DNA of 64,000 nt from Vibrio alfacsensis (GTDB lineage Bacteria; Pseudomonadota; Gammaproteobacteria; Enterobacterales; Vibrionaceae): assembly GCF_003544875.1 (NCBI RefSeq), contig NZ_CP032093.1, positions 1,798,001-1,862,000 of the forward strand, given 5' to 3'. Below, in pieces: positions 1-9,868 of the stretch (position 1 is its first letter; each line of letters opens with the position of its first letter). A program made the position numbers and the translations under genes. Under the pieces are notes generated by a model. The model saw only the letters and a list, made by a program, of their open reading frames with translations. It searched no databases and was not told the origin of the DNA.

Positions 1-34
1 CCATTCGATACCAACAGAAACCGATGAGAAATTA

Positions 35-379
35 TTGATGTCAGCTCAAAAACCACTACTAGACGAAGTAATGCTAGCTTTCCAAGTTATTCCACGAGTT
101 AAAGAAGGCAATAACTTTGAAGTCGTCGATAAAGCCATTGAAGTTGTGAAAGCTTCTGGTGTCCCATTTCAAGTCAGCGCAATGGAAACCACGTTGAAAG
201 GTGAACTAAACCAACTGCTAGAAATCGTGAAAGACGCACAACAAGCTTGTTACGATGCTGGCGCGATTGAGGTTATTACCAACATTAAGATTCACAGCAA
301 GACTGAAGTGGCTACAGACACATTTTGTACATATGACAGAGGTGTAACCAAAGCTAACCACATGTTTGTAAACAACTAA
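35..379 (+). CDS. thiamine-binding (UPF0045/MTH1187-type) family protein
   Basis: A protein of about 113 residues whose body (AFQVIP, about 90 residues) has the ferredoxin-like pattern of the thiamine-binding/UPF0045 family: a first strand, a helix, SGVPFQ, a central ETTLKGEL and a closing TNIKIHSK. The family binds thiamine or related small molecules; its role here is unknown. TTG at 35 and ATG at 38 are possible starts, but the frame stays open to the window edge, so the N-terminus could lie upstream. It reads rightwards, against most cassette genes, and sits outside the first attC, so it is more likely array-flanking chromosome than a cassette. Confidence 0.7.
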   Translation: MMSAQKPLLDEVMLAFQVIPRVKEGNNFEVVDKAIEVVKASGVPFQVSAMETTLKGELNQLLEIVKDAQQACYDAGAIEVITNIKIHSKTEVATDTFCTYDRGVTKANHMFVNN

Positions 380-386
380 ATCTTAT

Positions 387-416
387 GCCGTCACCTGATA
401 TTTTCGACGTGACGGC
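387..416 (+). terminator. possible hairpin terminator
   Basis: Perfect 8-bp inverted repeat GCCGTCAC/GTGACGGC with a 14-nt loop, 7 nt after the stop of the preceding gene and touching attC1. There is no U-run, so termination is only suggested. Confidence 0.4.
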
Positions 417-534
417 TAACGCCCGCTTAAGTGGTGAGCAACGCAATACGATGTTTCCGCACATCACCTTAATCACTAAAATCAACGCATAGTAAAATGC
501 CACGCGTTGTGAATCCGTCTTGAAGCGTTTGTTA
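417..534 (-). repeat. attC 1
   Basis: Arms GCTTAAG/CTTGAAGC. Serves the cassette with CDS 695-1117, whose two ends match over 12 bp (GTTAGGTAAAAT). First attC from the left, probably the distal end of the array. Confidence 0.95.
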
Positions 535-694
535 GGTAAAATTTAACACCCAGTTTTGGTAATTACTGTAAATGTAAGTAACCAAAGAAATCAAAGCTAG
601 TATCTCGGGTAAGATAGCATTTCGAAAGGCCGGGTTAGTAATGCAAATACTAATAAAATTCATTGCACTCAGAGTAAGCACAATAATTTTTGCA

Positions 695-1117
695 TCACGT
701 TTTTGTCAGTATCTTAGGCAAACCTGTGACAGGGTCAATTTTGCAAATTTGCGTGTCTTGCCAATTGGTTATTCTTATTGAATAATTGTCAACTTCGCTA
801 ACTCCTACACTCAAAGCAAGCCAGTTCCATAAGCTGAACTTTTTGATCTCATCTGAGTTTTTACACATGTCCATTAATGCAAACAGTTCCTTTCGCGCAG
901 CATCAGAAACTTGCCAATGACTCCATGTAAAAAACACAACTAAAGCGACACCTAAATATTCCAAATACTCAGGCCGAGAAAATTTAAAAGTTGCCCCAAA
1001 TAGGCTTAACTCACCTTGGATACTACCGCCGGCAATTGTATAAACAAACAACAATGAAGCGGTTAAAAAAACACTTTTCCTATAGGACTGAGCCATTTCA
1101 TCATTCTTAATAGTCAC
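695..1117 (-). CDS. hypothetical small membrane protein
   Basis: About 140 residues with two hydrophobic segments near the N-terminus (SVFLTASLLFVYTIAGG and YLGVALVVFFTW) and a polar C-terminal half, so probably an inner-membrane protein with a cytoplasmic tail. No family recognised. The frame is open into the neighbouring attC, but a GTG at 1117 behind TGGA suits translation better; ATG at 1096 (MAQSYRKS) is the alternative. About 160 bp between its stop and attC1 holds nothing I can identify. Confidence 0.6.
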   Translation of the reverse strand: MTIKNDEMAQSYRKSVFLTASLLFVYTIAGGSIQGELSLFGATFKFSRPEYLEYLGVALVVFFTWSHWQVSDAARKELFALMDMCKNSDEIKKFSLWNWLALSVGVSEVDNYSIRITNWQDTQICKIDPVTGLPKILTKT

Positions 1118-1156
1118 TGAATATTCCAGAGTTGAAGTTGTTTTGTTGATTTTACC

Positions 1157-1276
1157 TAACGCCCTGCTAAGGGGTGAGCAACGCAATACCTAAGCCGCCG
1201 CAAATCACCTTAATTACTAAATTCAACGCATAGTAAAAATGCCACGCGTTGCGAATCCCTCTTGAGCAGTTTGTTA
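1157..1276 (-). repeat. attC 2
   Basis: Arms CTGCTAAG/CTTGAGCAG, the subtype tied to family A and B ORF-less cassettes. Serves copy A1. Confidence 0.95.
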
Positions 1277-1775
1277 GTCGCGAGGCACCGAGCGACAATT
1301 TTAAGCCGAACTAAACTTTGCGAACAACAAACTTTATGTGCTTTGATGCATTTAAGTCAGGCGTAGTCTCAAAGCGACTACTCAATGAAACCACTTGGAA
1401 CATAAAACGCCGTAGAAAACGGACTGACAACACCAAAAAGCGCATTTGGAGAACCAAACTCACAGTGCGGACTTTCAACAAAGTCACTGAAACCACGTGG
1501 AACTTACCACATCAGAGAAAACGCTCTTTCAGCGTGTAAAGCGGCTTTTGAACCAACAAACTCACCGAGCGGAATTGCAACCAAAAACAGATCCTCGATT
1601 GCCCTGCTCTGTCAGCACCAGAGAACGAAACAACCGCTTGGAAAATAACAACGCATCGATTTAGGACCGATGAAACTGAGCTTTGACCGTCGAAGATCGA
1701 ACAATGAACCAAGCAATCAGTAGCCAAGTTTTGAGCTTAGAAACATGATTTTGACTGCAAGCTTTTTCTGGCGAC
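1277..1775 (-). repeat. ORF-less cassette, family A copy 1
   Basis: Full-length family A member. The attC-proximal end has a short hairpin (GTCGC, 10 nt, GCGAC), the middle has the core CGGACTTTCAAC followed by CACTGAAACCACGTGG, and the distal end reads CTTTTTCTGGCGAC. Both strands have short open frames (1311-1496 minus, 1318-1539 plus), but differences between copies fall at all codon positions and several copies are shifted, so I do not call a protein. Confidence 0.85.
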
Positions 1776-1895
1776 TAACGCCCTGTTAAGGGGTGAGCAA
1801 CGCAATACCGATGCCACCGCATACCACCTTAAACACCAAAACCAACGCATAGTAAAAATGCCACGCGTTGCGAATCCCTCTTGAACAGTTTGTTA
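1776..1895 (-). repeat. attC 3
   Basis: Arms CTGTTAAG/CTTGAACAG. Serves the cassette with CDS 1903-2517; cassette ends match over 13 bp (GTTAGCAGTATTT), the longest match in the window. Confidence 0.95.
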
Positions 1896-1902
1896 GCAGT
1901 AT

Positions 1903-2517
1903 TTATTTCACCTGAACTTCATTCAAGCGGAACCTCATTGCTTCACAAGCTAAATCAACTAATTTTCCGATATTTCTATTGTTTTCCACTGCCTTTTCGT
2001 AATAATCCCGATCAGCAGATTTACCATACTTATAATCAACACTCTCGTCATAACAAGCATTACGCACAGCGCTCAGAGCGGCGTAGACTGATTCAGAGAA
2101 AAATGGTTTGTTCTTTTCTAATGTTGTGGAAAAAGCATTAAAAGGGTTTATGAATTGGTTATACCTTTCAGCTTTCCTTTCTTCTTCACTTTGAGATGGA
2201 TCAATATGATCAAAAATTGGACGCAACTGTGAAGTAACGATTTTTAATTCAACTAGAAGTTTCCAAGCATCACCATAAATTCTGTACTCTTTGTCAAACT
2301 GGACTTGAGAAACAAACACAGAGTGCTGTAGTTGCGCATCTAAACGTTGGTTTGCCGACGTTAAATCTTGTTCAAGTTTCTTTAGCTCAATAGCTAAATC
2401 ACTTTTATTTCGCTCAATGATTCTACTGAGCCAAATTTTGCTGATAAACGCAAACAATCCACCAAGCACCAACGTTACGCCACCGAGTAACTCAACAACT
2501 TCTCGATAATATTCCAA
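1903..2517 (-). CDS. hypothetical membrane-anchored coiled-coil protein
   Basis: 204 residues. One N-terminal membrane segment (LLGGVTLVLGGLFAFISKIWL), then a charged stretch (about residues 35-65) with heptad character, then a helical soluble domain. No family recognised. Upstream codons are only the translated neighbouring attC. I choose TTG at 2517 because GGAG lies 6 nt before it and no ATG is available early in the frame. Confidence 0.7.
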   Translation of the reverse strand: MEYYREVVELLGGVTLVLGGLFAFISKIWLSRIIERNKSDLAIELKKLEQDLTSANQRLDAQLQHSVFVSQVQFDKEYRIYGDAWKLLVELKIVTSQLRPIFDHIDPSQSEEERKAERYNQFINPFNAFSTTLEKNKPFFSESVYAALSAVRNACYDESVDYKYGKSADRDYYEKAVENNRNIGKLVDLACEAMRFRLNEVQVK

Positions 2518-2538
2518 CTGAAACTCCAAAAATACTGC

Positions 2539-2658
2539 TAACGCCCTGTTAAGGGGTGAGCAACGCAATACACAAGCCGCCGCAGACCACCTTAATCACT
2601 TAAACCAACGCATAGTAAAAATGCTACGCGTTGCGAATCCCTCTTAAACAGTTTGTTA
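2539..2658 (-). repeat. attC 4
   Basis: Arms CTGTTAAG/CTTAAACAG. Its right part is translated as the last residues of CDS 2624-3187; cassette ends match over 9 bp. Confidence 0.95.
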
Positions 2659-3187
2659 GTTGCGTGCTCAACTCGTCCACCAAACCCTTTATTTGAGATT
2701 GTGTATGCACATCTATAGCTAGACGCTCACTTTCATTTACTAAGAAACCAACTAGATCAACAGAGATACGGATTAACTCTACTAATTCATTAAATGTAAA
2801 GGTATAGAGTGATGGGTGTTGGTGGATAAATGTATTCCTAACTGTCTGCAAACGGCTAACTTTTTCTTTTTTAAATCGCTGACTATCAATTACTTGGCTA
2901 CCCATGAAAGGAAGAAAGTCTTCTTTCCGCAATTTTTCGTAAAGCCATTCGATATTATCCAAATCACCATACTCTGAGTGGTAACTATCTTTTTTCCGAA
3001 CTAGGCGTGAGTCCAATGTAATGAGAGCTAAACACATTGCCGATTGAACAGAATTATGCCCGTAGATCACTGCCCATTTGAAATACGTGTTTTGCCCTCT
3101 TTCAATTTGAGACAAAGCGTCAAGTAAGCACCGCAATGACATGACTAGATCTGTTTCGAGATCAAATGATACCAACTTCTCTTTCAT
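2624..3187 (-). CDS. HEPN-like hypothetical protein
   Basis: 187 residues, mainly helical. RNTFIH at about residues 117-122 fits the R-x4-H signature of HEPN RNase domains, which act in toxin and phage-defence systems; that assignment is inference from one motif and the helical composition. The last ten or so residues (NCLRGIRNA) are translated attC, because no stop precedes it, so the gene reads into its recombination site. ATG start with AGG about 7 nt upstream. Confidence 0.65.
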   Translation of the reverse strand: MKEKLVSFDLETDLVMSLRCLLDALSQIERGQNTYFKWAVIYGHNSVQSAMCLALITLDSRLVRKKDSYHSEYGDLDNIEWLYEKLRKEDFLPFMGSQVIDSQRFKKEKVSRLQTVRNTFIHQHPSLYTFTFNELVELIRISVDLVGFLVNESERLAIDVHTQSQIKGLVDELSTQLTNCLRGIRNA

Positions 3188-3215
3188 GTACTTACCTATT
3201 ATTTATGAAAGCAAC

Positions 3216-3337
3216 TAACGCCGCGTTAAGTAGTGAGCAACGCTTGTCACCTAACCTAAACCATTGCACCGTAAACACCAAAACTGACTTGAACTGAAAA
3301 TGCCGAGCGTTGGGAATCTGTCTTAAACGCTTTGTTA
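3216..3337 (-). repeat. attC 5
   Basis: Arms GCGTTAAG/CTTAAACGC. Provides the TAA of CDS 3335-3820; cassette ends match over 9 bp. Confidence 0.95.
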
Positions 3338-3820
3338 TGTTCGTAGCCATTTGTACATGACGTAGCTATCAACTAACCCTAGATGAGCATGCTTATATGC
3401 CTTTGGAATTGTACCTATGATTTGAAACCCTAGCTTCTCCCAAAGCTTCACCGCAACTTCATTGCTAGAGACCACGCTGTTAAATTGCATGGCATCAAAG
3501 CCAAGTCTTAGAGCTGCTTCCTGAGAATGTTCACACATAAGACGTGCAATGCCCTTACCTCTAGCTTCGCTAGAAACCATGTATCCACAATTACATATAT
3601 GGCTACTTGGCCCCATTGCATTTGGCTTGATGTAGTAAGAGCCCAGTACAACGTCATTTTCTACGAAAGCAAAAGCTTTCAGGGGAGATTCACACCATAA
3701 AGCGAATGCTTGCTCTAGCGTCATATTTGGGTCAAAGGCATAAGTTTCTTGTGCCTGAATTACCGCTGAAAATGTTGGCCAAAACGACTCAAAATCGGCT
3801 TTTGTGATTTCCCTAATCAT
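3335..3820 (-). CDS. GNAT family N-acetyltransferase
   Basis: 161 residues, a full-length GNAT domain. The acetyl-CoA binding loop is visible as SSEARGKGIARLM at about residues 90-102, followed by the SSNEVAVKLWEKLGFQ helix-strand of motif B. Substrate unknown. The start ATG follows GGAGGAAATTC, a strong ribosome site just inside the cassette; the upstream open frame is translated attC. The TAA stop is shared with attC 5. Confidence 0.9.
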   Translation of the reverse strand: MIREITKADFESFWPTFSAVIQAQETYAFDPNMTLEQAFALWCESPLKAFAFVENDVVLGSYYIKPNAMGPSSHICNCGYMVSSEARGKGIARLMCEHSQEAALRLGFDAMQFNSVVSSNEVAVKLWEKLGFQIIGTIPKAYKHAHLGLVDSYVMYKWLRT

Positions 3821-3838
3821 GAATTTCCTCCTAGAACA

Positions 3839-3958
3839 TAACGCCCTGCTAAGGGGTGAGCAACGCAATACAAAAGCCGCCGCAAACCACCTTAATCACT
3901 AAATTCAACGCATAGTGAAAATGCCACGCGTTGCGAATCCCTCTTGAGCAGTTTGTTA
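3839..3958 (-). repeat. attC 6
   Basis: Arms CTGCTAAG/CTTGAGCAG; serves ORF-less copy A2. Confidence 0.95.
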
Positions 3959-4458
3959 GTCGCGAGGCACCGAGCGACAATTTTAAGCCAAACTAAACTT
4001 TGCGAACAACAAACTTTATGTGCTTTGATGCACTTTAGTCAGGCGTAGTCTCAAAGCGGCTATTCAATGAAACCACTTGGAACAAACAACGCCGCAGAAA
4101 ACGGACTGACAACACCAAAAAGCGCTTTTGGAAAGCCAATCTCACAGTGCGGACTTTCAACAAAGTCACTGAAACCACGTGGAACTTACTGCACCAGAGA
4201 AAACGTCTTTTCAGCGAGTTAATCGGCTTTTGTACCAACAAACTCACCGAGCAGAGTTGCAGCCAAAAACAAATTCTCGATTGCCCTGCTCTGTCAGCAG
4301 CAAAGAACAAAACAACCGCTAGAGCACTTGCAAAACTTTGGACTTTAAACAGCTAAAAATGAGTTGTGACCATCGACGATGAACCTGTGAACCGAACGAT
4401 CATCAGCCAAATTTTGAGCTTAGAAACATGATTTTGATTGCTAGCTTTTTCTGGCGAC
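3959..4458 (-). repeat. ORF-less cassette, family A copy 2
   Basis: Full length and collinear with copy 1. Small open frames at 4035-4310 (minus) and 4147-4356 (plus) have different lengths and ends from those of other copies. Confidence 0.85.
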
Positions 4459-4578
4459 TAACGCCTTGTTAAGGGGTGAGCAACGCAATACCGATGCCGC
4501 CGCATACCGCCTTAAACACTAAAACCAACGCATAGTAAAAATGCCACGCGTTGCGAATCCCTCTTGAACAATTTGTTA
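4459..4578 (-). repeat. attC 7
   Basis: Arms CTTGTTAAG/CTTGAACAA. Provides the stop of CDS 4576-4854; cassette ends match over 12 bp (GTTAGGCGACAT). Confidence 0.95.
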
Positions 4579-4854
4579 GGCGACATTTCTACGTTTAACT
4601 TCTTTCTCATACGAAGATTCGTTGTATAGCCAGAGAGCCCAAAATGCGAAAAACATCCCGATCGTGTAAATGGAATAACTTAGAGCATTATCCGATAAAA
4701 AAATCGTAATGCTTGCCGCATCTGAAGATGGATAAAGGAAAATTACATTGAAAATTATGTACAAAATAGCTGTGAGGAAAGTTGTTCTAAAAAGCCAATT
4801 TAAACATCCTTTCTCTCGCGATTTTTTCCAATTATCAAATGCTTTACCTTTCAT
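4576..4854 (-). CDS. hypothetical two-helix membrane protein
   Basis: 92 residues: a basic N-terminus (KAFDNWKKSREKG), two hydrophobic segments (FLTAILYIIFNVIFLY and YTIGMFFAFWALWLY) and a charged tail ending KRRNVA. Probably a small inner-membrane protein with both ends cytoplasmic. ATG preceded by AAGGAG at 7 nt. The TAA comes from attC 7. No family recognised. Confidence 0.75.
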   Translation of the reverse strand: MKGKAFDNWKKSREKGCLNWLFRTTFLTAILYIIFNVIFLYPSSDAASITIFLSDNALSYSIYTIGMFFAFWALWLYNESSYEKEVKRRNVA

Positions 4855-4934
4855 TAACCCACTCCTTTTCTGTTAACTGACGCTAGATTCACGCCAAGTT
4901 CCTATCACTACTCTATCGTTTATCTCATGTCGCC

Positions 4935-5053
4935 TAACGCCCAGTTAAGGGGTGAAGCACGCAATGACCAAGCCGCTGCATGGCACTTCAACACCTAAAT
5001 CAACGCATACCAAAAATGCCACGCGTGCTGAATCCCTCTTGAACTGTTTGTTA
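4935..5053 (-). repeat. attC 8
   Basis: Arms CAGTTAAG/CTTGAACTG, with an AAGCACGC/GCGTGCTG inner arm instead of the usual CAACGC. Serves CDS 5061-5576; ends match over 11 bp. Confidence 0.95.
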
Positions 5054-5060
5054 TGTGAAT

Positions 5061-5576
5061 TTACGCCTCTGATATATAAACACTTACTTCACGATCTTTA
5101 CCTTTCATGCGGTTTGTCTGATCGCCTACGTATTTTACACCGAGCTTTTCAATGACTGATTTTGAACGCTCATTTCCAACTAAATGCATTACTTTTAACC
5201 TTGTTAATCCATAATGCTTTTTTGAAAATGAAATCAGAACCTTAGATGCTTCTGTAGCATAACCACAGCCCCAGTAAGGAACGCCTAACCAATAGCCCAG
5301 AATACCTAAACCATTTTCCAGTTTTGGAAAACTAATAGCACCAATAAGCTCAGAACTCTCTTTTAGGACAATGGCATAGACAATACCTTTACCACTTAAA
5401 AACAACTCAGCATGTGTACGAATCCAATTTTCAGCATCACTAACTGTATATGGATACGGAATATTTGCCGTCATTTCTGATATTTGCTTGTCGCCAGCCA
5501 ACTCTGAAACGCGCTCAGCGTCAGACATAGAAAATGGTCGTAATATTAGTCTTTCACTTTCAATTGCTTGCTGCAT
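5061..5576 (-). CDS. GNAT N-acetyltransferase, RimJ/RimL-like
   Basis: 171 residues. It begins with the RimJ-type pattern ERLILRPFSMSDAERV and has YWLGVPYWGCGYATEASKVL, the cofactor-loop region with GCGYA in place of GxGxA, then LGVKYVGD near the end. Probably acetylates an amino group on a protein or small molecule; substrate unknown. The open frame continues upstream into attC 9 sequence, but AGGGA just before the ATG at 5576 fixes the start. Confidence 0.88.
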   Translation of the reverse strand: MQQAIESERLILRPFSMSDAERVSELAGDKQISEMTANIPYPYTVSDAENWIRTHAELFLSGKGIVYAIVLKESSELIGAISFPKLENGLGILGYWLGVPYWGCGYATEASKVLISFSKKHYGLTRLKVMHLVGNERSKSVIEKLGVKYVGDQTNRMKGKDREVSVYISEA

Positions 5577-5592
5577 AATTTCCCTATTCACA

Positions 5593-5714
5593 TAACGCCG
5601 CATTAAGGTGTGAACAACGCGACCACGAAACTTAACCTTACCACCGTAAACACTGAACTCAACAATGGGATGCAAAATGCCAAGCGTTGAGAATCACTCT
5701 TGAATGCTTTGTTA
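5593..5714 (-). repeat. attC 9
   Basis: Arms GCATTAAG/CTTGAATGC. Serves the two-gene cassette 5715-6551; ends match over 10 bp. Confidence 0.95.
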
Positions 5715-5787
5715 TGTTTCTAACCAAATATTCTAACCAAAACCACCATTTGCTTTTCGGTATGATACTAAATCAAAATACAGAACC

Positions 5788-5977
5788 TCACGATACCATT
5801 GCCATTTTTTGATATAAAGCCTTTAAATGCTCTTCGCTTAAAGAACGAGACACATTCGATTTTGTTAGAATTAGAGAGCAAAGATAACTTCGTAAAGTCA
5901 CTTCATAATAATCTCCCGATGTCTTATTTTTCAAAAGTCACTGTATAGGTGATTCTTTTTATTAGAAATAATTTCAT
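5788..5977 (-). pseudogene. small hypothetical gene, one frameshift
   Basis: Downstream of the GIY-YIG-like gene. Removing one A from an A5 run near 5930 joins an ATG at 5977 to an open frame encoding about 62 residues with protein-like composition (DYYEVTLRSYLCS, SLSEEHLKALYQ) that stops at 5788. No clear ribosome site. It could be a small second gene in the cassette or a remnant. Confidence 0.4.
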
Positions 5978-5983
5978 TAATTA

Positions 5984-6523
5984 TTATTGAGCACTCTTTT
6001 CTGGCTCCACACACTGAGATGCGTAGAACATAGATAGAAGCTCAAAATAACAAGCAACTAGACTATCATCTGACTGTTTTGCTTTTTTTTGATAACACTC
6101 ACATAACTTGTTGGCATTCCAGCTTATTTCAGAGTTCTGTAAAATTTTACTGCGCTTACCATATAGTATTTCCGAGCACAAAATAGATTCATACTCGATA
6201 CCAATCGTTGTTTTACTATCATGGTTAGCGCAAAACTGAATTAAGTACTCGAGTTGTTCGAGTGCCTGCTCTAGAGATACCTTAAAATATTCACGGCTCT
6301 TGGTAACACGGAACTGTTTTAATCCCTCATGCATCCACGCCTCAACCAGAGCTGCGTCACTTGTATTAGCATAGCATTCTATATTAAACGGGGTTGGCAC
6401 TCCTGTTGAGTTTAGTTCTCTAGCCCGTTCCTCAACCGATCTTGAGGTCATGCCTATTTTTAACATGCCCGGCATAGAAGGGTTGCTAAGTATGTACACA
6501 TGCCCTTGTATACCTAATTTCAT
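5984..6523 (-). CDS. GIY-YIG superfamily (T5orf172/MUG113-like) protein
   Basis: 179 residues. The N-terminal 90 residues match the T5orf172/MUG113 branch of the GIY-YIG nuclease fold: VYILSNPSMPGMLKIGMT, RSVEERARELNSTGVP and a conserved EAWMHEGLKQFR. The C-terminal half is helical and unrecognised. Members occur in phages and accessory DNA; whether this one cuts DNA cannot be told here. ATG with AAGG about 6 nt upstream. Confidence 0.8.
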   Translation of the reverse strand: MKLGIQGHVYILSNPSMPGMLKIGMTSRSVEERARELNSTGVPTPFNIECYANTSDAALVEAWMHEGLKQFRVTKSREYFKVSLEQALEQLEYLIQFCANHDSKTTIGIEYESILCSEILYGKRSKILQNSEISWNANKLCECYQKKAKQSDDSLVACYFELLSMFYASQCVEPEKSAQ

Positions 6524-6551
6524 ACCTTTTACTCCATTATTTTCGGAAACA

Positions 6552-6673
6552 TAACGCCGCGTTAAGTAGTGAGCAACGCTACCACAAAACCTAACTACAG
6601 CACCGTAAACACAAAACCCAACGATAGCACTAAAAATGCCAGGCGTTGGGAATCTGTCTTAAACGCTTTGTTA
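6552..6673 (-). repeat. attC 10
   Basis: Arms GCGTTAAG/CTTAAACGC. Provides the stop of CDS 6671-7021; ends match over 10 bp. Confidence 0.95.
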
Positions 6674-7021
6674 TGCGTCTTCATCCACGATCGGAGAGCC
6701 TAACATGGTATCTTCAATGACTGAGTGGCACTCGATTTTGAACCACTTTTGAAACAACGCCCAGTTACGTTTTTGCGGCCAAAGTGATTGGTCTACATAC
6801 CAATCAAACAGTTCACCCTCAAAAAGTACATCGCAGTTCAATTTCACCCACTCTTTGACTGTATCAGGTGAATCAGCGACTTCACTACTTACTAAATATA
6901 CAGTGCGATCTTCATTTGCAGACTCTACCGTCAAGTCAGAAACTCCAGTTGGATCAACTTTGTTCAACCAATCCACTGCTTCTTGAGTATATCGGAGTAA
7001 TAATGCGCCACGATTTAACAT
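6671..7021 (-). CDS. hypothetical acidic protein
   Basis: 116 residues, soluble and strongly acidic, rich in Trp (DWLNKVDP, EWVKLNCD, LFDWYVDQSLWPQKRNW). No family recognised. ATG preceded by GGGAAATTTC. Its TAA is the core of attC 10. About 80 bp separate its start from the next attC with nothing identifiable. Confidence 0.7.
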   Translation of the reverse strand: MLNRGALLLRYTQEAVDWLNKVDPTGVSDLTVESANEDRTVYLVSSEVADSPDTVKEWVKLNCDVLFEGELFDWYVDQSLWPQKRNWALFQKWFKIECHSVIEDTMLGSPIVDEDA

Positions 7022-7103
7022 GAAATTTCCCGTTAATAGATGTTAGGCGGCAAACTACCATGAAATTACTTCATATTATTAGTCGAATTTTATCCCTGAC
7101 GCA

Positions 7104-7223
7104 TAACGCCCTGTTAAGGGGTGAGCAACGCAATACCGAAGCCGCCGCATACCACCTTAACCACTAAATTCAACGCATAGTAAAAATGCCACGCGTTGCG
7201 AATCCCTCTTGAACAGTTTGTTA
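7104..7223 (-). repeat. attC 11
   Basis: Arms CTGTTAAG/CTTGAACAG. Serves CDS 7226-7816; ends match over 12 bp (GTTATGTTAATT). Confidence 0.95.
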
Positions 7224-7225
7224 TG

Positions 7226-7816
7226 TTAATTTTTCTCAAATAGACCACTATCATTTGATGGGTCTACAGGATGACAAACAAAAGGTAATGACTCGAATCT
7301 TTTGCTACCGTCTAATTGAATGTACTCCAAGACTAAGTGGCAATTAGCTTGGGCTTTACCATATCGCTCATTGTATGCAACTACAAACTCATGAGGCACT
7401 GCTGAAGGAATAACTGAGCTGTTTGATGCTTTAACTACATGTGCTTGATTTGGAAGTAACAGTTTCTTATCTAATTCACTATATAAGTACCATGTTGGCT
7501 TAATGCCGGACTCTAACTTTGAGGATATCATTATTTGAGAGAGTGCGGCTGGGCTATTTCCTATATTCGAGAGCATGAATGTCAGCTGTGTGAAGTCACC
7601 GTCCAGTATGGAAATCTTTATTTCTGCATTTCGATCCATTCTTAATTCTTTAATCGGGGGAGCAGTCCAAATAGAGAGCCAAGTTAAAATAAAACCAGCA
7701 ACAATCGCAATAGAATTAAAGTAGCGCCTCCAGTTTTGAAAAGAGCCACATTGAGCACATTTGGTTGCCTCTTCATTAATGTCACTTTTGCACTCTTTAC
7801 ATTTGTTCACTAGCAC
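7226..7816 (-). CDS. zinc-ribbon membrane protein
   Basis: About 196 residues. Two CxxC knuckles (CKEC and CAQC, residues about 6-22) form an N-terminal zinc ribbon, followed by one membrane helix (IAIVAGFILTWLSIW) and a domain of about 130 residues, probably outside the membrane. Function unknown. Start uncertain: GAGGAG lies 1 nt from ATG 7819 and 4 nt from GTG 7816; I chose the better spacing. Confidence 0.75.
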   Translation of the reverse strand: MLVNKCKECKSDINEEATKCAQCGSFQNWRRYFNSIAIVAGFILTWLSIWTAPPIKELRMDRNAEIKISILDGDFTQLTFMLSNIGNSPAALSQIMISSKLESGIKPTWYLYSELDKKLLLPNQAHVVKASNSSVIPSAVPHEFVVAYNERYGKAQANCHLVLEYIQLDGSKRFESLPFVCHPVDPSNDSGLFEKN

Positions 7817-7834
7817 CATTCTCCTCAATTAACA

Positions 7835-7954
7835 TAACGCCCTGCTAAGGGGTGAGCAACGCAATACCGAAGCCGCTGCATACCACCTTAATCATTAAAT
7901 TCAACGCATAGTAAAAATGCCACGCGTTGCGAATCCCTCTTGAGCAGTTTGTTA
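7835..7954 (-). repeat. attC 12
   Basis: Arms CTGCTAAG/CTTGAGCAG; serves the IS-truncated copy A3. Confidence 0.95.
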
Positions 7955-8025
7955 GTCGCGAGGCACCGAGCGACAATTTTAAGCCAAACTAAACTTTGCG
8001 AACAACAAACTTTATGTGCTTTGAT
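7955..8025 (-). repeat. ORF-less cassette, family A copy 3, truncated by IS
   Basis: Only the attC-proximal 71 bp remain, ending at GCTTTGAT where other copies continue GCA. The rest of the cassette and the start of the next attC are missing across the IS. Confidence 0.85.
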
Positions 8026-8092
8026 TGTAGTGGTCTAATAAAGCCGGACACCATTTTAGGTGGTACAGTTACCACCCCAAGAGAGGTGTTTT

Positions 8093-8399
8093 ATGACCAG
8101 AGTTCGTCGTACATTTAGTCCAGAGTTCAAGCAAGAAGCTGCAAGCTTAGTGCTTGACCAGAATTACACTGTTTTAGAAGCGAGTAGAGCTGTTGATGTG
8201 GGACAAACTGTCTTACGCCGTTGGGTTGAGCAGTTAAAATCTGAGCGTAACGGGATAACTCCTACTTCTAAAGCATTGACGCCTGAGCAGCAAAAATTCA
8301 AGAGCTTGAAGCCCGCATTAGCCGTTTGGAGCGAGAGAAGTCTATTCTAAAAAGGCCACAGCTCTCTTAATGTCGGACGAACTCGAACGTACACGCTGA
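8093..8399 (+). pseudogene. IS3-family transposase orfA, frameshifted
   Basis: Helix-turn-helix DNA-binding subunit (FSPEFKQEAASLVLD, VLRRWVEQL), 102 residues once rebuilt. Two A-runs are each one base short: at about 8296 (A5; A6 in copy 2) and at the programmed-frameshift run near 8350 (A5 where IS3 elements need A6G). Restoring both gives an orfA ending LMSDELERTR and a normal -1 slip into orfB. ATG follows GAGGTG. Confidence 0.85.
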
Positions 8400-8503
8400 T
8401 TGACCAATTAAGGAGCATGATTCTATAGACATTCTTTGTTCAGTCTTTGGTGTCGCTCAATCAACATTCTATGAGTTTAAACAAAGGCAAAACAACCCTG
8501 TAA

Positions 8504-9250
<747 letters not shown>

Positions 9251-9258
9251 CCACTACA

Positions 9259-9361
9259 GAGCAACGCCACCACGAAACCTAACCATACCACCTTAACCAC
9301 AAAACCCAACGATGGAATGAAAAATGCCAAGCGTTGGGAATCTGTCTTAAACGCTTTGTTA
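9259..9361 (-). repeat. attC 13, truncated by IS
   Basis: About 19 bp at the R' side (expected TAACGCCGCGTTAAGTAGT) are gone; the rest pairs normally. Should be inactive for recombination. Serves the PEGA-type lipoprotein cassette, whose far end still matches over 12 bp (GTTAGCAATATT). Confidence 0.9.
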
Positions 9362-9386
9362 GCAATATTGCTTACAATGTAGGATA

Positions 9387-9781
9387 TTAGCTAGCAGGAG
9401 CTTCAGGGCAGTTTGGAGTAACTTCGTAATGAGAAGAATCTGTCTCCCAAGCTGAACCTGTTAGAAGGTCTGTTGGAATTGAGATAATACCAAAGTCAAT
9501 TAAAACGTTAAGGAATAAACTTTTACCCCACTGGAAACTGTAATCAGTAGTCACAGTCGTCTGTTCACACCCTGCTTTCTGTGCAACTACAGTATGTGCA
9601 TCACCACGTGGTACGGTAATGCTAGCGTGATCTTTTCCATAGTATTTGCCGTCAATAAATAACTTAGTTCCCTCTTCACGAGAACTAAACGAAATCTGTT
9701 CGTTTGAGCCATTGGTGATAGTAGAACAGCCTGACGCAAGTAAAGAGCCCATAATTAAAGAGCAAATTGTTAATTTTTCAT
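9387..9781 (-). pseudogene. PEGA-domain-like lipoprotein, frameshift in signal peptide
   Basis: The open frame begins inside a lipoprotein signal (GSLLASGC) and continues for about 115 residues with a PEGA-like segment (KLFIDGKYYGKD, ITVPRGDAHTVVAQKAGCE). Restoring one A in the A5 run at 9774-9778 joins it to an upstream ATG at 9781 and gives a normal start, MKKLTICSLIMGSLLASGC. The intact protein would be lipidated on that Cys. In this sequence only a shortened signal can be translated. Confidence 0.75.
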
Positions 9782-9868
9782 ATTTAACTTATTGAATAAA
9801 AGGTGACAATTATATTTGCCGATTGTCTTCATTCAATCTAAGTAATCTATTGTCACGATTAATATTGC